NCBI GenBank assembly: GCA_013433145.1 | Contig: CM024171.1 | Coordinates: forward strand, 5,015,065-5,079,064 | DNA: 64,000 nt | Direction of reading: 5' to 3' | Source: Ascaris suum | Lineage: Eukaryota; Nematoda; Chromadorea; Rhabditida; Ascarididae | In this document: in pieces, positions 47,001 through 62,100 of the stretch | Layout of the letters: each line of letters opens with the position of its first letter | How positions within the stretch are numbered: position 1 is the first letter of the stretch | Made by a program: the position numbers and the translations under genes | Notes under the pieces: generated by a model | What the model was told of the DNA's origin: nothing | Database searches by the model: none | What the model saw: only the letters and a program-made list of their open reading frames with translations

Positions 47001-48308
47001 TTCGTTGATGTTGTGGTACACTTTCGGATGTTGAAGAAAGCTTTGTGATCTCGTCGTGATAGATCATCTTCGGCGAGATCGTCGGGTGGTGCTGTAATAG
47101 TATGTTTCTTGTGACCTACTTAATACTGTAGATCTAATCCTCAGATGGTACTCTAATACTCCAGTAAGGGTTTGTTTGTCGCTTCCATGGGCTGTGTTTA
47201 TCCCTTAAATTATAGGTTTTTGAGAAAAGATATTTCTGCGGTAGTACCACTCAACCGTGGAGTACGTCTCTAGGAAATTGGATGACGTATTCGATAAAGT
47301 TATAAGGCGAACACCACAATATTTAACAGCGCAATAATTTTGTTTTTCAAAAAAGAAGTGAATTTCAATTAGTTTTGTTAGATTGAGGTGGAATCATCGG
47401 AGGGTAGTGATAATAATGCAACGCGTAAATTCCCCCTTTGAAGCAATCACTAGAAGTTGTAAAAAGTGTTGTTCTGAGAATGTTACATGTCCGAAATTGT
47501 TCAATCGAATAGGTGCTATGAGTATATTATACAATGAAGTTTTATTTCTACGAGATATTCGATATACAAGTAATAGACTGAGAAATGAAAAAATCTAATG
47601 GTTAAATAATAAACCGACACCAGGGAAGAATTTCAAGAGAAAGGATTTATTAAAGAGTTATTTGTGCATATAAGCCAAGCAATAAAGCCAGGCTAAGCAT
47701 TGCTTGCGAGCTGACCTAAAGATTTTGTATTCATCTCAAAACAGTGCTATCGAGTAAACACCACCAATATATTGCTGACTGATGCCTCAGTGATTTTCTA
47801 AGCCCGAAAACTTTCAAAGATGCAGTGCTAATTTAATGGAGAAGACAGAAAATGTTGCTCCGAAAAAAATGACGGAAACTACGGAAAATCGTCGGAACAG
47901 AAGGGAATCGGTAACAACTCGAATAGAACATCTTCGTTTGTCACATTGCAACAGACTATGGCGCTTGAAAAGTTCGGAGGGTGCAGGTGTTGCTTGCTGC
48001 TGCTTGAGTCTATACCAAGTCCCGAACTTCGGAGACAGCATTCTAATAATCTATTACGTAGACGTCAAGCGACACGTTTCAGCGACGTTTCGTTCTATTT
48101 GAATAACAAATCGACAGCTATCTTCTGTTTGTTTTCGCTGATCATATCAGCGGAAATATCTTCTCTTCAGTGACTTTCACCAGCAAGTTGTCAAAATTTG
48201 CATGCTGAATTAACAATACGATCATGCATAAAATGCAATTAATGGCTGCTGGCAAAATTTTGCATACGGCATTGTTCTTTTATTACTTTTCTGTTTTGTT
48301 TTCTATTC
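43845..48308 (+). repeat. Large dispersed repeat, copy B (longest, 4464 bp)
   Basis: Positions 43845-47650 equal the reverse complement of copy A, and 46450-48308 equal copy C (62101-63957). The overlap of the two comparisons defines a unit of at least 4464 bp ending at TTTTCTATTC (48308). No known transposon protein domain is visible. Short ORFs at 44957-45343, 45823-46182, 47383-47598 and 47836-48173 are shared between copies. There is no poly-A tail at either end and no TIR was detected. B carries private substitutions (for example GGCGCTTAAC at 46470, where A and C have GGCACTTAAC; GTTGTGGTAC at 47010, where A and C have GTTGTAGTAC), so it is not the direct parent of both other copies in those positions. 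Confidence 0.95.
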
Positions 48309-49644
48309 TGCTACCTTTTTATGTGACTCACACGGAGTGGATTATTCAAAACTGTGAATCGCGCCCAGTGGATCAGAAAAAACCGTATTGAAATCGGACC
48401 ACCGAAAGAGAGGAGTAATGGATAATAGGCTCGCGCCTTTGGTGCATCGGATAGACAGCAGATGATGTGATGGGTGACACTCTTCTCAGTGCTGTCTTTA
48501 AAGTGGATGAAAAACAAATAGATAACCATCCTTGCAGTAAACGGGGAGTACAGGATGATTTCGCCTTCCTCTGCTTCCGGCAATGGGGATTACCTCCACT
48601 TGACCCCCTGCTTTGATCGCCATGCAGTTCGGGAAAGCTATGTAGGAAAAAAAATTAAAAACGTGAATTTATATATTATGGAGGTTTCAGTTTTCTTCAC
48701 TAGACAAGCTTATACCATGTATTGCCAATTTCGTGTCATACAACCACTGTATGCAACTGTTACATACAACAACATCAACGCACTCATATGCACAATCAGT
48801 GGTCATCCACGTCTTCGACCGGGACCGGACCACTACCGGTCAGAGCCACGGACAGACACCTTAACTACTTAGCCGTAGGCGCCTTGGCAATCCCACTTTT
48901 TCACTTATTATAAGGTTACATTTTGAGAAGAGAATGGCAGACACAACTGGCTGTGTTAGAGTAACGCATATGCAAATTACTGATGAGAATTGAAAAAGCG
49001 AAGGATAAGAGCCGGCGCTGGACCTCTTTGGCGTAGAGGCTAAGCTAGAAGTATTAACAAGTGAGCTTTCGCTAACGTTGAAGTGTTTAATGCAATAATG
49101 GAAGAAACGCCACTTTAACTTATTTTTACTCCGCGTTTTCACAATGTACACACGTGCAAATGACGACGCAACGATCAGCTCATTGAGCTCTTTCGTTTAG
49201 TGCCAAAATTGAAAGGAGTGAAGAGAAAAGATTTTCTTCAAGAATCAACGTGCTTACACCATCGAGGATCGAAAAATCGCGATTTTTTGGGGGATGCAAG
49301 GAGTGTATTGGATAGGCCTCGAAAAGCTCTCTCAATATATCACAAACCTGAAGCCCATAAAATCGCAAAAAGTCGAGATTTCACAAAAGCCGAGCCCATA
49401 AAATCGAAATTTTTAATCGTCGAGAAGTCGCACCCCTTTTCACATAAAGTGATATATCAGCGAATGCTGACACTAAAACACAAATTCCAGTTCAAAGGTT
49501 GCTAAAGAGAGGATATATAGCCTCATATATACACACGCACGCGCATATATTCCGTGCATCAAAGCCAGAGAGGCATATCGAGTATATATTCTCTACGAAT
49601 GTGGAATTCCATGTAAGAAGTAAGAGAAGTGGGGAAAAAGTAGG

Positions 49645-49724
49645 AGGAAGATCGACCGTGATCGAACCTTCACCTCTCGGAGGCTAACGCTGACACCGCA
49701 ACCACTGACGCATCTCCGCCTCCC
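49645..49724 (-). mobile_element. tRNA-derived SINE or degenerate tRNA-like sequence
   Basis: On the minus strand, starting GGGAGGCGGAGATGCG, there is a box-A-like TGCGTCAGTGG and, at tRNA spacing, a box-B-like GGTTCGATCAC following AGCGTTAGCCTCCGAGAGG. This is the internal RNA polymerase III promoter layout of a tRNA. The T stem pairs poorly (four pairs) and the acceptor stem does not close, so it is not a functional tRNA gene. A SINE head or tRNA pseudogene is likelier. Confidence 0.45.
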
Positions 49725-50396
49725 GACTTTCGCTTCTTGCGACTGCGTATATATTTGGTTGCGCATGTTCATTCACTCCCTTCACACTCTGTACACACCC
49801 AACTTACACACATGCAATTTGGCGAACCGCGACCAGCTTGAAGAAGTCTCTCACCTGATACCAATATTGCACAGCATACTATAAACCGCGAAAAATCGAA
49901 ATTTTCGATGACATACACCACGTTACGTGGCGCACCCTACATGCGATGGCACCTCACGACATAAGCATTCTAACACAAAAGACCGTTTGCAATAACAAAG
50001 ATATCAGCAAACAACGAAGACCACCAACGTTTAGACGTTAAAGTAAGGAGTAGCAAGCGCGGGAAAATAGCTGCAAGCGTGGGAAATTTTGAACTTAACC
50101 TATGCAGGCTAAAGCGCATAATATTGTACGCAAGAGGTGAGGGAAAAAGTCATATGGGGAACGAGGGGGAAATTTCCTCAGAGTTTAGAGTGGACAGTAT
50201 ACCTCACGGCTTTAAAAAGTGACCGTTTGCTGCTCTGTGAACGCGCTATGCATGAGTAGTAAAACGCATTAATTGTCGCTATTCGCGAAATGCATCATGG
50301 TGGCTCATTAAAGCCAGCGTGCAGCAAACAAGGGCTAGCAGCCCCAGCGGCACCTACAACAAGTGCAAGCGATGAAGCACCGAACGGAAACATGTG

Positions 50397-50491
50397 ACTA
50401 GACGTTTCAATAGAACAAAGGTGATGTTGCATACCAGCGAAAACAAAAGTGCAAAAACTAGACGTTTCAATAGAACAAAGGTGGCATTGCA
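50397..50491 (+). repeat. Two-copy tandem repeat, 60-bp period
   Basis: ACTAGACGTTTCAATAGAAC followed by AAAGGTG occurs at 50397 and again at 50457, exactly 60 bp apart, with GATGTTGCATA versus GGCATTGCATA following. Confidence 0.85.
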
Positions 50492-50651
50492 TAAATTAGA
50501 AGAAATTGAAGGCGGAGCCAGGCGGGGCAGCGGAAACTGCCCGAACAAAAATTCGACAGTCGGGTCGTGCTGAGTCGACCAGGGAGGAGCCCCTGGTCAG
50601 GAGCTTAAGGTAGCTCCTGCTTTGCTGTCTGTCTTCCCACCGTCAAAGTAT

Positions 50652-50745
50652 CATAATTTCTGTATACTCTTTGCTATTCGCAATATTGCACCGTAGTCAC
50701 ACTATCGCAATTTCTGTACACCCTTTGCTGTTCGTAATATTGCAC
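50652..50745 (+). repeat. Two-copy tandem repeat, 54-bp period
   Basis: AATTTCTGTATACTCTTTGC with TATTCGCAATATTGCAC at 50655 recurs at 50709 with five or six substitutions (AATTTCTGTACACCCTTTGC, TGTTCGTAATATTGCAC). Confidence 0.85.
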
Positions 50746-52715
50746 GTGCTGTATTCCGCTTGTTCAACGCTACTTCTACTCTAAATCGGGCTGAATCGCC
50801 TCAACGAATTACTGAACGTAAGTCACACACTCTTCAAGAAAAAACATTTTCTTTTTTCTTTGTTCAGTACATTAATACTTGATAGCTTAACGTCCAGGAA
50901 TAAGGACGAGCTTGTCCATTCAACTGCCGACCTCTAGCGGTCGAAAATTTTAGCCTTCTGAGCTTCAGTCAAAAAATCAGAATCATCTTATCAATGAGGT
51001 AGCACCTTCGTGAAGTCAAGGGTACCCTCATAAAATTAGCGAGCTCGATATTGCTTGTTCGGGATTATGTCAAACCGATGTTGAGGCCGCCACTTGTGGG
51101 GTCTTGCAATATTTGCCTATTGCATTGGAGAGGGAAAGTTGCAGAAGTCCTACTTTACAGTAAGAATCAGATTGAGATGATCCATGATTGCGGTTCATAA
51201 AAATCAAAAAATTTTCCACTTTTTCGTTATTTTCGACCACTTAAGGTGAGTGGTCGAGCAATGGGTCAATCTTTAATGTTCGACAGTGCATCGCCCGTTC
51301 GACCTTACCGAATCGAATATTTTAGAAGTTGATGCACCAAGTCATTTGTAAAACAACTGTAACCCAGAAGCCTGCCATGTAGAAGCTGCTGATGCGTAAT
51401 GTGTGAGTATCATAGGCTTCATTGCCTTCGAAAGGTTCCATTGATGTAAAGAATTTTACTGCAACGGTTCGATGGAAAGAACACCAAACTACAAGAAAGT
51501 TGAGCTTGTTTAAACTGAAAGCAGCAGTGAGATTGGGAAATCAATCACTGAAACGCATCTTGTCTGTGATTTCATCTAAATTACCCTATATACGGCAGTT
51601 AATTGAACTTGATGCTGTTATGTGTGGGCACACTATATATCTATTAGGGCTGCGCTGATATTCCGATTAAGAGGTCTTGACGGTTGACCCCGAAATTGCA
51701 GTAATTTCCTGAGATCCCGGTTCCGGGTTTGAAAAGCGTTCTCCGTTGCAGCTTTGACAAAGACGCTTGTGTACACAGAGGAAATTATCACTTGCAACGA
51801 AAACAAAATTTAAAAATTTTTCTAATTTTAATACGGGAAATCGAAACATGAATTGGTCGGTTCTTTTTAATTAGTGCAATCTGAATAATAAAAACAAAAG
51901 TATGATGATTGTGGTGAGAAGCGCATCTTTAAGAACATTTCACTTCGAGTTGTAGGGTTGTCGCGTGTGGCGGGACTTGCGGTTAGAATTTCATTTCGAT
52001 GGGATTCATGGCAATTTTAGTCGTCTGTGGTTGCAGTCGGGAAGGTGACGAGCGACATATTGTTCGCACACAAAATTTAAATCTTGCTAATGGAAAATTA
52101 TGTGCAGAATTAAATGAATCGTGGATTGTTAGAAAATTGAGTGGCGCGTGACCGCAATCCTCATTTGATTGGAATTGCTAGTTCATGAGGCTAACGTGAC
52201 TTGACATTTTAACATTTTTATGAGTAAGAAGAAGAAATCCTCGTTACCGCATATATCCTCAAACAGAATCGGTGATTAACAAAAACGGAAATTCATTGGG
52301 GTTTGAGAAGTTGCACCCTTATGTGAGGGAAAGTATCTCGGTCTAGTTCCTAAGTGAAGGCCATTTACTCTAGGAATGAGAACATTATAAGCTCTAGGGT
52401 TTATATTTTTGTCTTAACTTATAACTACTTGATGGAAAGATATATGCTAACGTCTGCTCTTATAAAGCTAAGCGAAACTTTTAAGGGGTGCGAGAATGGA
52501 ATCGAAATGAAAATGACGCAAAGTTAATTCTTTACAATACAATGGTCTCCCTAAGTAATGTCGCGATAGAGAAGAAGCCAGGGCGGGGCGAAAAGGAGGC
52601 CGAGACCATTAATGCGGAGGGAAGCGAGGTGCTGGTTTAGTCGTTTTAATATGCTTTAGTTGGTTTAGCATCCGTGGTTATATGATATTTAACCCCATTT
52701 CTTGCCTCAATAAAA

Positions 52716-52724
52716 CATTTTAAG
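52716..52724 (+). promoter_or_regulatory. Candidate trans-splice acceptor of the carrier gene
   Basis: CATTTTAAG ends at 52724, 15 nt before the ATG at 52740. The introns of this gene also use weak AAG acceptors (for example TTTGAAG before exon 3), so it is plausible but unproven. Confidence 0.4.
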
Positions 52725-52739
52725 GAACGATAAAAAACA

Positions 52740-56807
<4,068 letters not shown>

Positions 56808-56873
56808 ACGATAGATCACAACAGTATCCGTGACCACCCGCTGTGATATCATTGACAATCTCTGTATAATGGA

Positions 56874-56879
56874 AATAAA
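56874..56879 (+). terminator. Poly(A) signal of the carrier gene
   Basis: A canonical AATAAA lies 67 bp after the stop codon at 56807, a normal 3'UTR length for a nematode gene. Confidence 0.7.
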
Positions 56880-56889
56880 GGCGTGATTC

Positions 56890-58430
56890 ATGCCTGAAAG
56901 TAATGGAATAACACCCGAAAGGTTCGAAAAAATTAAAGATTACTGCTGAAATATTTAATTCGTGAGTTTTTGAGAGATTCTCAGCACAATAAAATTTTCG
57001 AAAATGTCGGAGAAGATTGGGTAAATGTTTTCTCACCGAAGTAAAACTATAGAACATGTACCTCCACATATGTCGCGTGCACTTTCATCTGATCTGTGCG
57101 TCGCTATGCATCTTCACTCCTTCCTTGTACAAGTTCTATATTCGACGTGGAAGTGATCAGCAGATTTATATCACTAGAGGCACTAAGTACGACGTTTGCT
57201 TTTGGCAATTTCCGACAACCATAGTTTCAGGTCTTTTCAATGTCTGAGAAACAAAAAAGTCGTGATTCCGCTTGTTCTTTTGCAGCTTATCGTTGATTTT
57301 CGCTGACTTCACTTTCGTCAGCTAAATTTGCGTACGAAATTGCGCTTTTACTTGAAACATGCATGCAAACAAGTGTGCAAATAACGATTCGCCTAATGTT
57401 TTTCCATTGTTTTAGGAAAAAGCAACGAAATAGACAAAAACCGTTGCAATTTTGCGCATAGTTTTTATCCTTTTCTTCGAGTTCCATTGAGTCAAAATCA
57501 CCGTTCACGACTACACATTTAAACGCTAGAAATAGTGGTCAAGAAATTCTTTCCAGCGAAATCAGCAGTTCCAACCCTGATTTTGGAGTTCAAATCAGCA
57601 GTTCAAATCAGAAATCAGCAGTTCCAAATCTGGCTGTTATATCGGTTCCATCCGTAACGTTGGAGTTTTTTTGAAGGCTTATAAGTTGAAAAGTTTTCTT
57701 AGTTTGGAAGGTAGACGAATTAAGGAGTCACAAAGAAGAAGGAGAAGGAAAAAGGGGAAAGAATCAATGGAGAAATGGTGCAAAATGAAACCTTGAGGAT
57801 TAATTGAAGCTGTAATAGATACACAATGCAGATGAGCCATTCAAAACGCACACAATATCGTAGAAAGATCGGAAGGTTTAAGCGTGCTTAGTCGAGATTT
57901 AAAGGCAAAACAGATGGAATAATATGATATCGTTTTGTTATTTCAGATAAGTTGGATTAATAACTATTTTCGTATTGAATTGTTTGATGTTTTTGTTTTT
58001 AGTCCGTAGTGAACAGTGTTTCTTCATCGTTGAGGTGCAACACCGACTTCACTATTTAAGAAAGCAATTTTACTGTCGACGAAGTAAACATAAAACTCGA
58101 CAGTACTAAAATTTCTAGAATTGAGGAATCAAGCGCAAATATCCATCGACGCGCAACTCCGTCGGTTCCATCGCTCCCTCATCGGTTTCGTGACGGCGAG
58201 CGCGTATCATCAGCTTCTCACCTGATTCGTTCTTAGATTAGAATAAAAACAACTTGAAAGAGTTCAAGAACCACAACGAAAAAATCCTCATCAGTTAGTT
58301 AGGAGCACTAGCTCGGTAAAAGTAAAACCGGTCTTGCTGTAAAGAGCTCCACTGCGAATGAAAATATCAGTACAGCAAGTCATTCCAGCGATTATGTATT
58401 TTTTGGCCGAATTTCGCAGTAATAGCGGAT
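56890..58430. other. Region without a confident gene
   Basis: One stretch at about 58090-58215 (minus) reads open, with GEKLMIRARRHETDEGAMEP, has plausible codon use and follows a CTAAG, but its phase does not join the candidate exon at 58431-58595. Direct repeats of AAATCAGCAGTTCCAA/TTCAAATCAGCAG occur near 57560-57625. Confidence 0.3.
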
Positions 58431-58595
58431 GTTTACCTCCAGCTTTCTGAATATCCTCGTCATGCGATGAGCTCACTGCGTCATCGCTCTCATCACTCGC
58501 AGCAAGAGAACGAGTCTTTCTTCCACTTGCATTCGCTTTCCCAATATTGTCGTTGTACTTTTTGTTGTATTTTCTTCCTAAATTTCTTTCTCCCA
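58431..58595 (-). CDS. Possible first coding exon of an unidentified minus-strand gene
   Basis: On the minus strand an ATG at about 58596, directly after GTGCATAG, opens 55 codons beginning MGERNLGRKYNKKYNDN and continuing into an acidic/serine-rich tail with ASDESDDAVSSSHDEDI. It ends at a GGAG/GTAAAC donor. The composition (basic start, then Ser/Asp/Glu) suggests a nuclear protein. No following exon could be joined in phase within the window, so the gene model is incomplete or the exon is spurious. Confidence 0.35.
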
Positions 58596-58599
58596 TCTA

Positions 58600-61380
58600 T
58601 GCACTATGGTATATTTCCAATACTGTCTAAACTATCCTTGTTATCTCAATGTTCGATTGTAACGCGAGAACTTTTTCATTCTCCATTAAGTAATTCTTCT
58701 GTTCTTTTTTAATTCGCGTTGTTCTCATTGCCTTAGATCAATAGGACACTCTCCTATTGATGACTTATGCTACTTCCTCCATGAATTCAAACAATCAACA
58801 TTGATATATGTTGATGAACTTTTTTGCTGACTGGTACCGCATATACTTTGAAGGTGTTTTTGTAATAACAAGTAGTATTAATGAATAAACCCTCAAATAT
58901 ATTAAAATTTGAATTTGTGAGGATTTATTGACTTTTTAAAAACGAAAAAAAAGGAATTTTCTTCGAAAAGCAAGTTCAGAAGTCCTTGATTAATATTACA
59001 GTGCTACTGATCGAAAAGGTTAATTTAAGAATCTCATTGCTGAGAAAGCAAAACGTAATTGCCGGAATGAGCAAATTTCTATGTAATTGAACAAGAATGC
59101 TATGGAATGAAAGGCATTTCCCATTTCCTTTCAGTTGTTAGCATTGCTGACAACCGTTTTGATTTGCTGATTCGTATAGTGAATTCCAAAAAGCATTTAC
59201 CGCGATCCTGAAAATGAAGCGTTTCAATATTATAATGCAAACACTCACAATAGCATTTCTTCAAACGGTTACTAAAATCTGGTGTTATTAGCAGTTTTGC
59301 AATAATGACAGCAGTTGCAGTTGTAATTTCCAGCAGCTACCTTATACAACATCTAATCAACGAAAATTTTGTCTTGCGTATTCCGCATGCCGTCAGGATA
59401 CTTCTGCTCAGTCCCATCCTTTCATCATCCCTTGTTCCCTCCTTCCTTTCCCCGTTAGTCCCCTTCCCCGGCCTCAAAGAAAGACCTACTACACTTGTCA
59501 GTGAACTTTAGCGGTATACTCTTACATCGGCATATGTATTTCACCGAGGAGAACAAAGAACATTGTAAAAAATGATTATGGTCAAATTAATTAGCTTGAT
59601 GAATGAAATTTTTCCGACCGCGAACAAATTTAATTCGTGACACGAACGGATTTACGTGACATATCGCCATATGGAAGCTTTGCAATAAATTCAACCCATC
59701 GAGAAGTTCAGTCGTTTTTGCCCTGCTGCGCTTTAGCAGTAATGAATATTGCTTAGAGCTAATCGAAAGCAAATTTTTCGAGATGGTGGCAAAATCTTTT
59801 TTCATCTGATGAAACTGAAATTTTCAAAATATTTTGTATATTCTTGCACCGTCGGGCATAAACCAGTTAAAATTGCTGATTTTCATAAAATGCTGATATT
59901 TTAGTTTCTGCATGAAAGGTTACAAAAAGTGGTGAAGTCGTAAAGCAACCTCGATACACCAAATTCAAAGATGCATCTAGAAGATTCGGTCGATCGAACA
60001 ATAAAGCTCATCTTGTCCGAAAACAGTTTTGACATGAGGTTTGTGGGTTCCGATTAAAACGTGAGAGGATCATAAGTGAATAACATAGTGATGTACTCTT
60101 CCCTGGGGCGCTTGTAGTCAGAAGATTTTGTAGGAAGAACGAGCATTGAAGGTGGCAGTAGGCATTGGTAACAAATTCTGATAGCTGATAAAGAGAACAT
60201 TACATCGAGAGATTTCTGGATGAGTCTTGCTAGAGTTTGCAGGTTCAGCGACAAGGAATTAGTTTGAGCTGGAAGTGACAAGTTCATCGTCTCAACGTTG
60301 TATTTGAGACCGCCCTATAATGCTAATCATATGCTGATGTATTGCCAAACATAAATGAAGTAGCAAAGATAAGCTCCACAGCTTACTGCAAGACGAGTGA
60401 ATAGAATTAATGGGAATAGACATTAAACTGATACTCATATCACTCCAAACCAAGGTTATCGAAATTGTGTTCATCGATTTCAATTTTTTGCTATAAATAT
60501 CGAAAAGCAGATATCAAATTTTGTAGCTCCTAATTATATTATAAGAGTAAATAGGAAGCGCTTTAGCTATACTTCATCACTGAAGTGCATAATTCTAACA
60601 ATAAGTTTATAATGCACTTCCGCTATTATTATAGTGCAGCTGAGGACGATTATTTCGACTCCCAAAAAATATGTAGGCAACTATTTTCGTGACGAATTCA
60701 CATTAACACTTGATGATTTGACTCCCTTTCATTGTAGCATGCGTTGATTATTTGAAATAGTGCAACATTAACACTTGACTCATTGATTATCTGTAGTGAA
60801 TACCTCTTTACTCTCGGCTCCATTACCATAGGGAAGGATATATGCTAGTAGCACAAATAGTGCAACAGCCGATAATATCGTAGAACGCATCCTATGTTGA
60901 TCACTTAAAATGAATATGTCATATCTTATGTCATGATATATAAAAAACCAACGCCTCTATCATCTGCATATTTTTAAACACGACTGCATGTTAGAGAAAA
61001 GTTTTAACAACGCGTTGGAAAAATTTTTTAACTTCTATTGAGCGATCAACAACGACTGCCCCTTACATTTCCCCACCTCTCAACTGCAATTGGTTGCAGC
61101 GAAGGAACTTGTGGGAGGCAGTGTTTCATAACGCGTCATATCAGAAACAACACTGTCTCCCCACACTGAATTGAAGAAATGCCAAAATACGCCTGGCCAA
61201 TAAAAAAATTACCAGAAAGATTGGAGGGAATCTTATCTTTTTAGTCGGCCAACGCATTCATGTAATCAAAAAAAGATTACCTACTACAAACTGTACTGAA
61301 ACTCTACCGTCCATACTGCATATTAAATTATCGCCTTTGCTAAACACCATATAATCTGTGTTGAATAGACCATTTATAGT
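58600..61380. other. Region without a supported gene
   Basis: AT-rich, with only short unsupported ORFs on both strands. No recognised RNA gene or repeat, apart from short words such as ATTAACACTTGA repeated near 60704 and 60767. Confidence 0.4.
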
Positions 61381-61383
61381 AGA

Positions 61384-61840
61384 ATGTCATCCAATAGCTC
61401 GGAACGACCGCTAAGGCGAATGTATCCCACAAATCCATCATGGAGACACCTCAACAAAAGCAGACACTCTCATCAACCAACCTGCAGGAAGGCTTGCGAT
61501 CAAACGAATGAAGTCAATCATCGAAGTGTTCATGTTTCACTGCTGATATTTGCAAAATTGAGGGAAATTTTTTGGAAATGCAAATCACTGATCATAAATG
61601 CAAAATTGCAATACGTGTGATGATGGACTAAATGCGGAAAAAGAGATATTACATTTCTCTAGATATGCATTTTTTCGTTGTTTTTCAACACTGTTTTACG
61701 GGTTGTCTGTTTGAATATCCCAAAATTATTCTTACAGCTGCTGAAGCAAGAATTTCTCGGCGACAACCGGAATGTCGTGAGATGAACAGCGCAGTACTTT
61801 CAATAGGTCATGATACAGAAAGGTCCATTAAGTTTACTTT
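61384..61840 (+). CDS. Possible exons of an unidentified plus-strand gene
   Basis: An ATG at 61384 opens a polar Ser/Arg/His-rich reading (MSSNSSERPLRRMYPTNPSW). About 240 bp further on, a TTCTTACAG acceptor ending near 61738 precedes another polar reading containing EARISRRQPECREMNSA. The first ORF also reads through a CTGCAG/GA site. No domain was recognised and the joining phase is not established. Repeat copy C begins 260 bp downstream, so a gene here could also be disrupted. Confidence 0.22.
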
Positions 61841-62100
61841 GTAAGGCAAGGGTAAAGTCCTGCAACACCGTTGAGCTACTCATACCTAAATGAGGCAGCT
61901 TCTAAGAATAGTAAGGTAGACCAAATTATTATTTTTCGCTTTTTTGACATAATCACTTTTTGTGAAGTCCAACGATTTTCTTACGGGTATTAAATCACTC
62001 TCGAAACTGCAGTTTGATCTTACTGTACAAAAAATTTTGTGCTAGAAAGGATGCTTCTTCGAGGCAACAAATCCCACGAACGGTTATTTGTGCAGATAAG

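Larger units (their letters stand above)
48309..52700. other. Gene-free, repeat-bearing region between EED and the carrier gene
   Basis: Searched specifically for an EED terminal exon (a phase-2 acceptor followed by a DD..W.WD-like reading) and none was seen. It contains AAAATCG-rich inverted words (49200-49420), a tRNA-like SINE, two short tandem duplications and several unsupported ORFs (for example 49200-49505 and 51422-51658). Confidence 0.45.
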
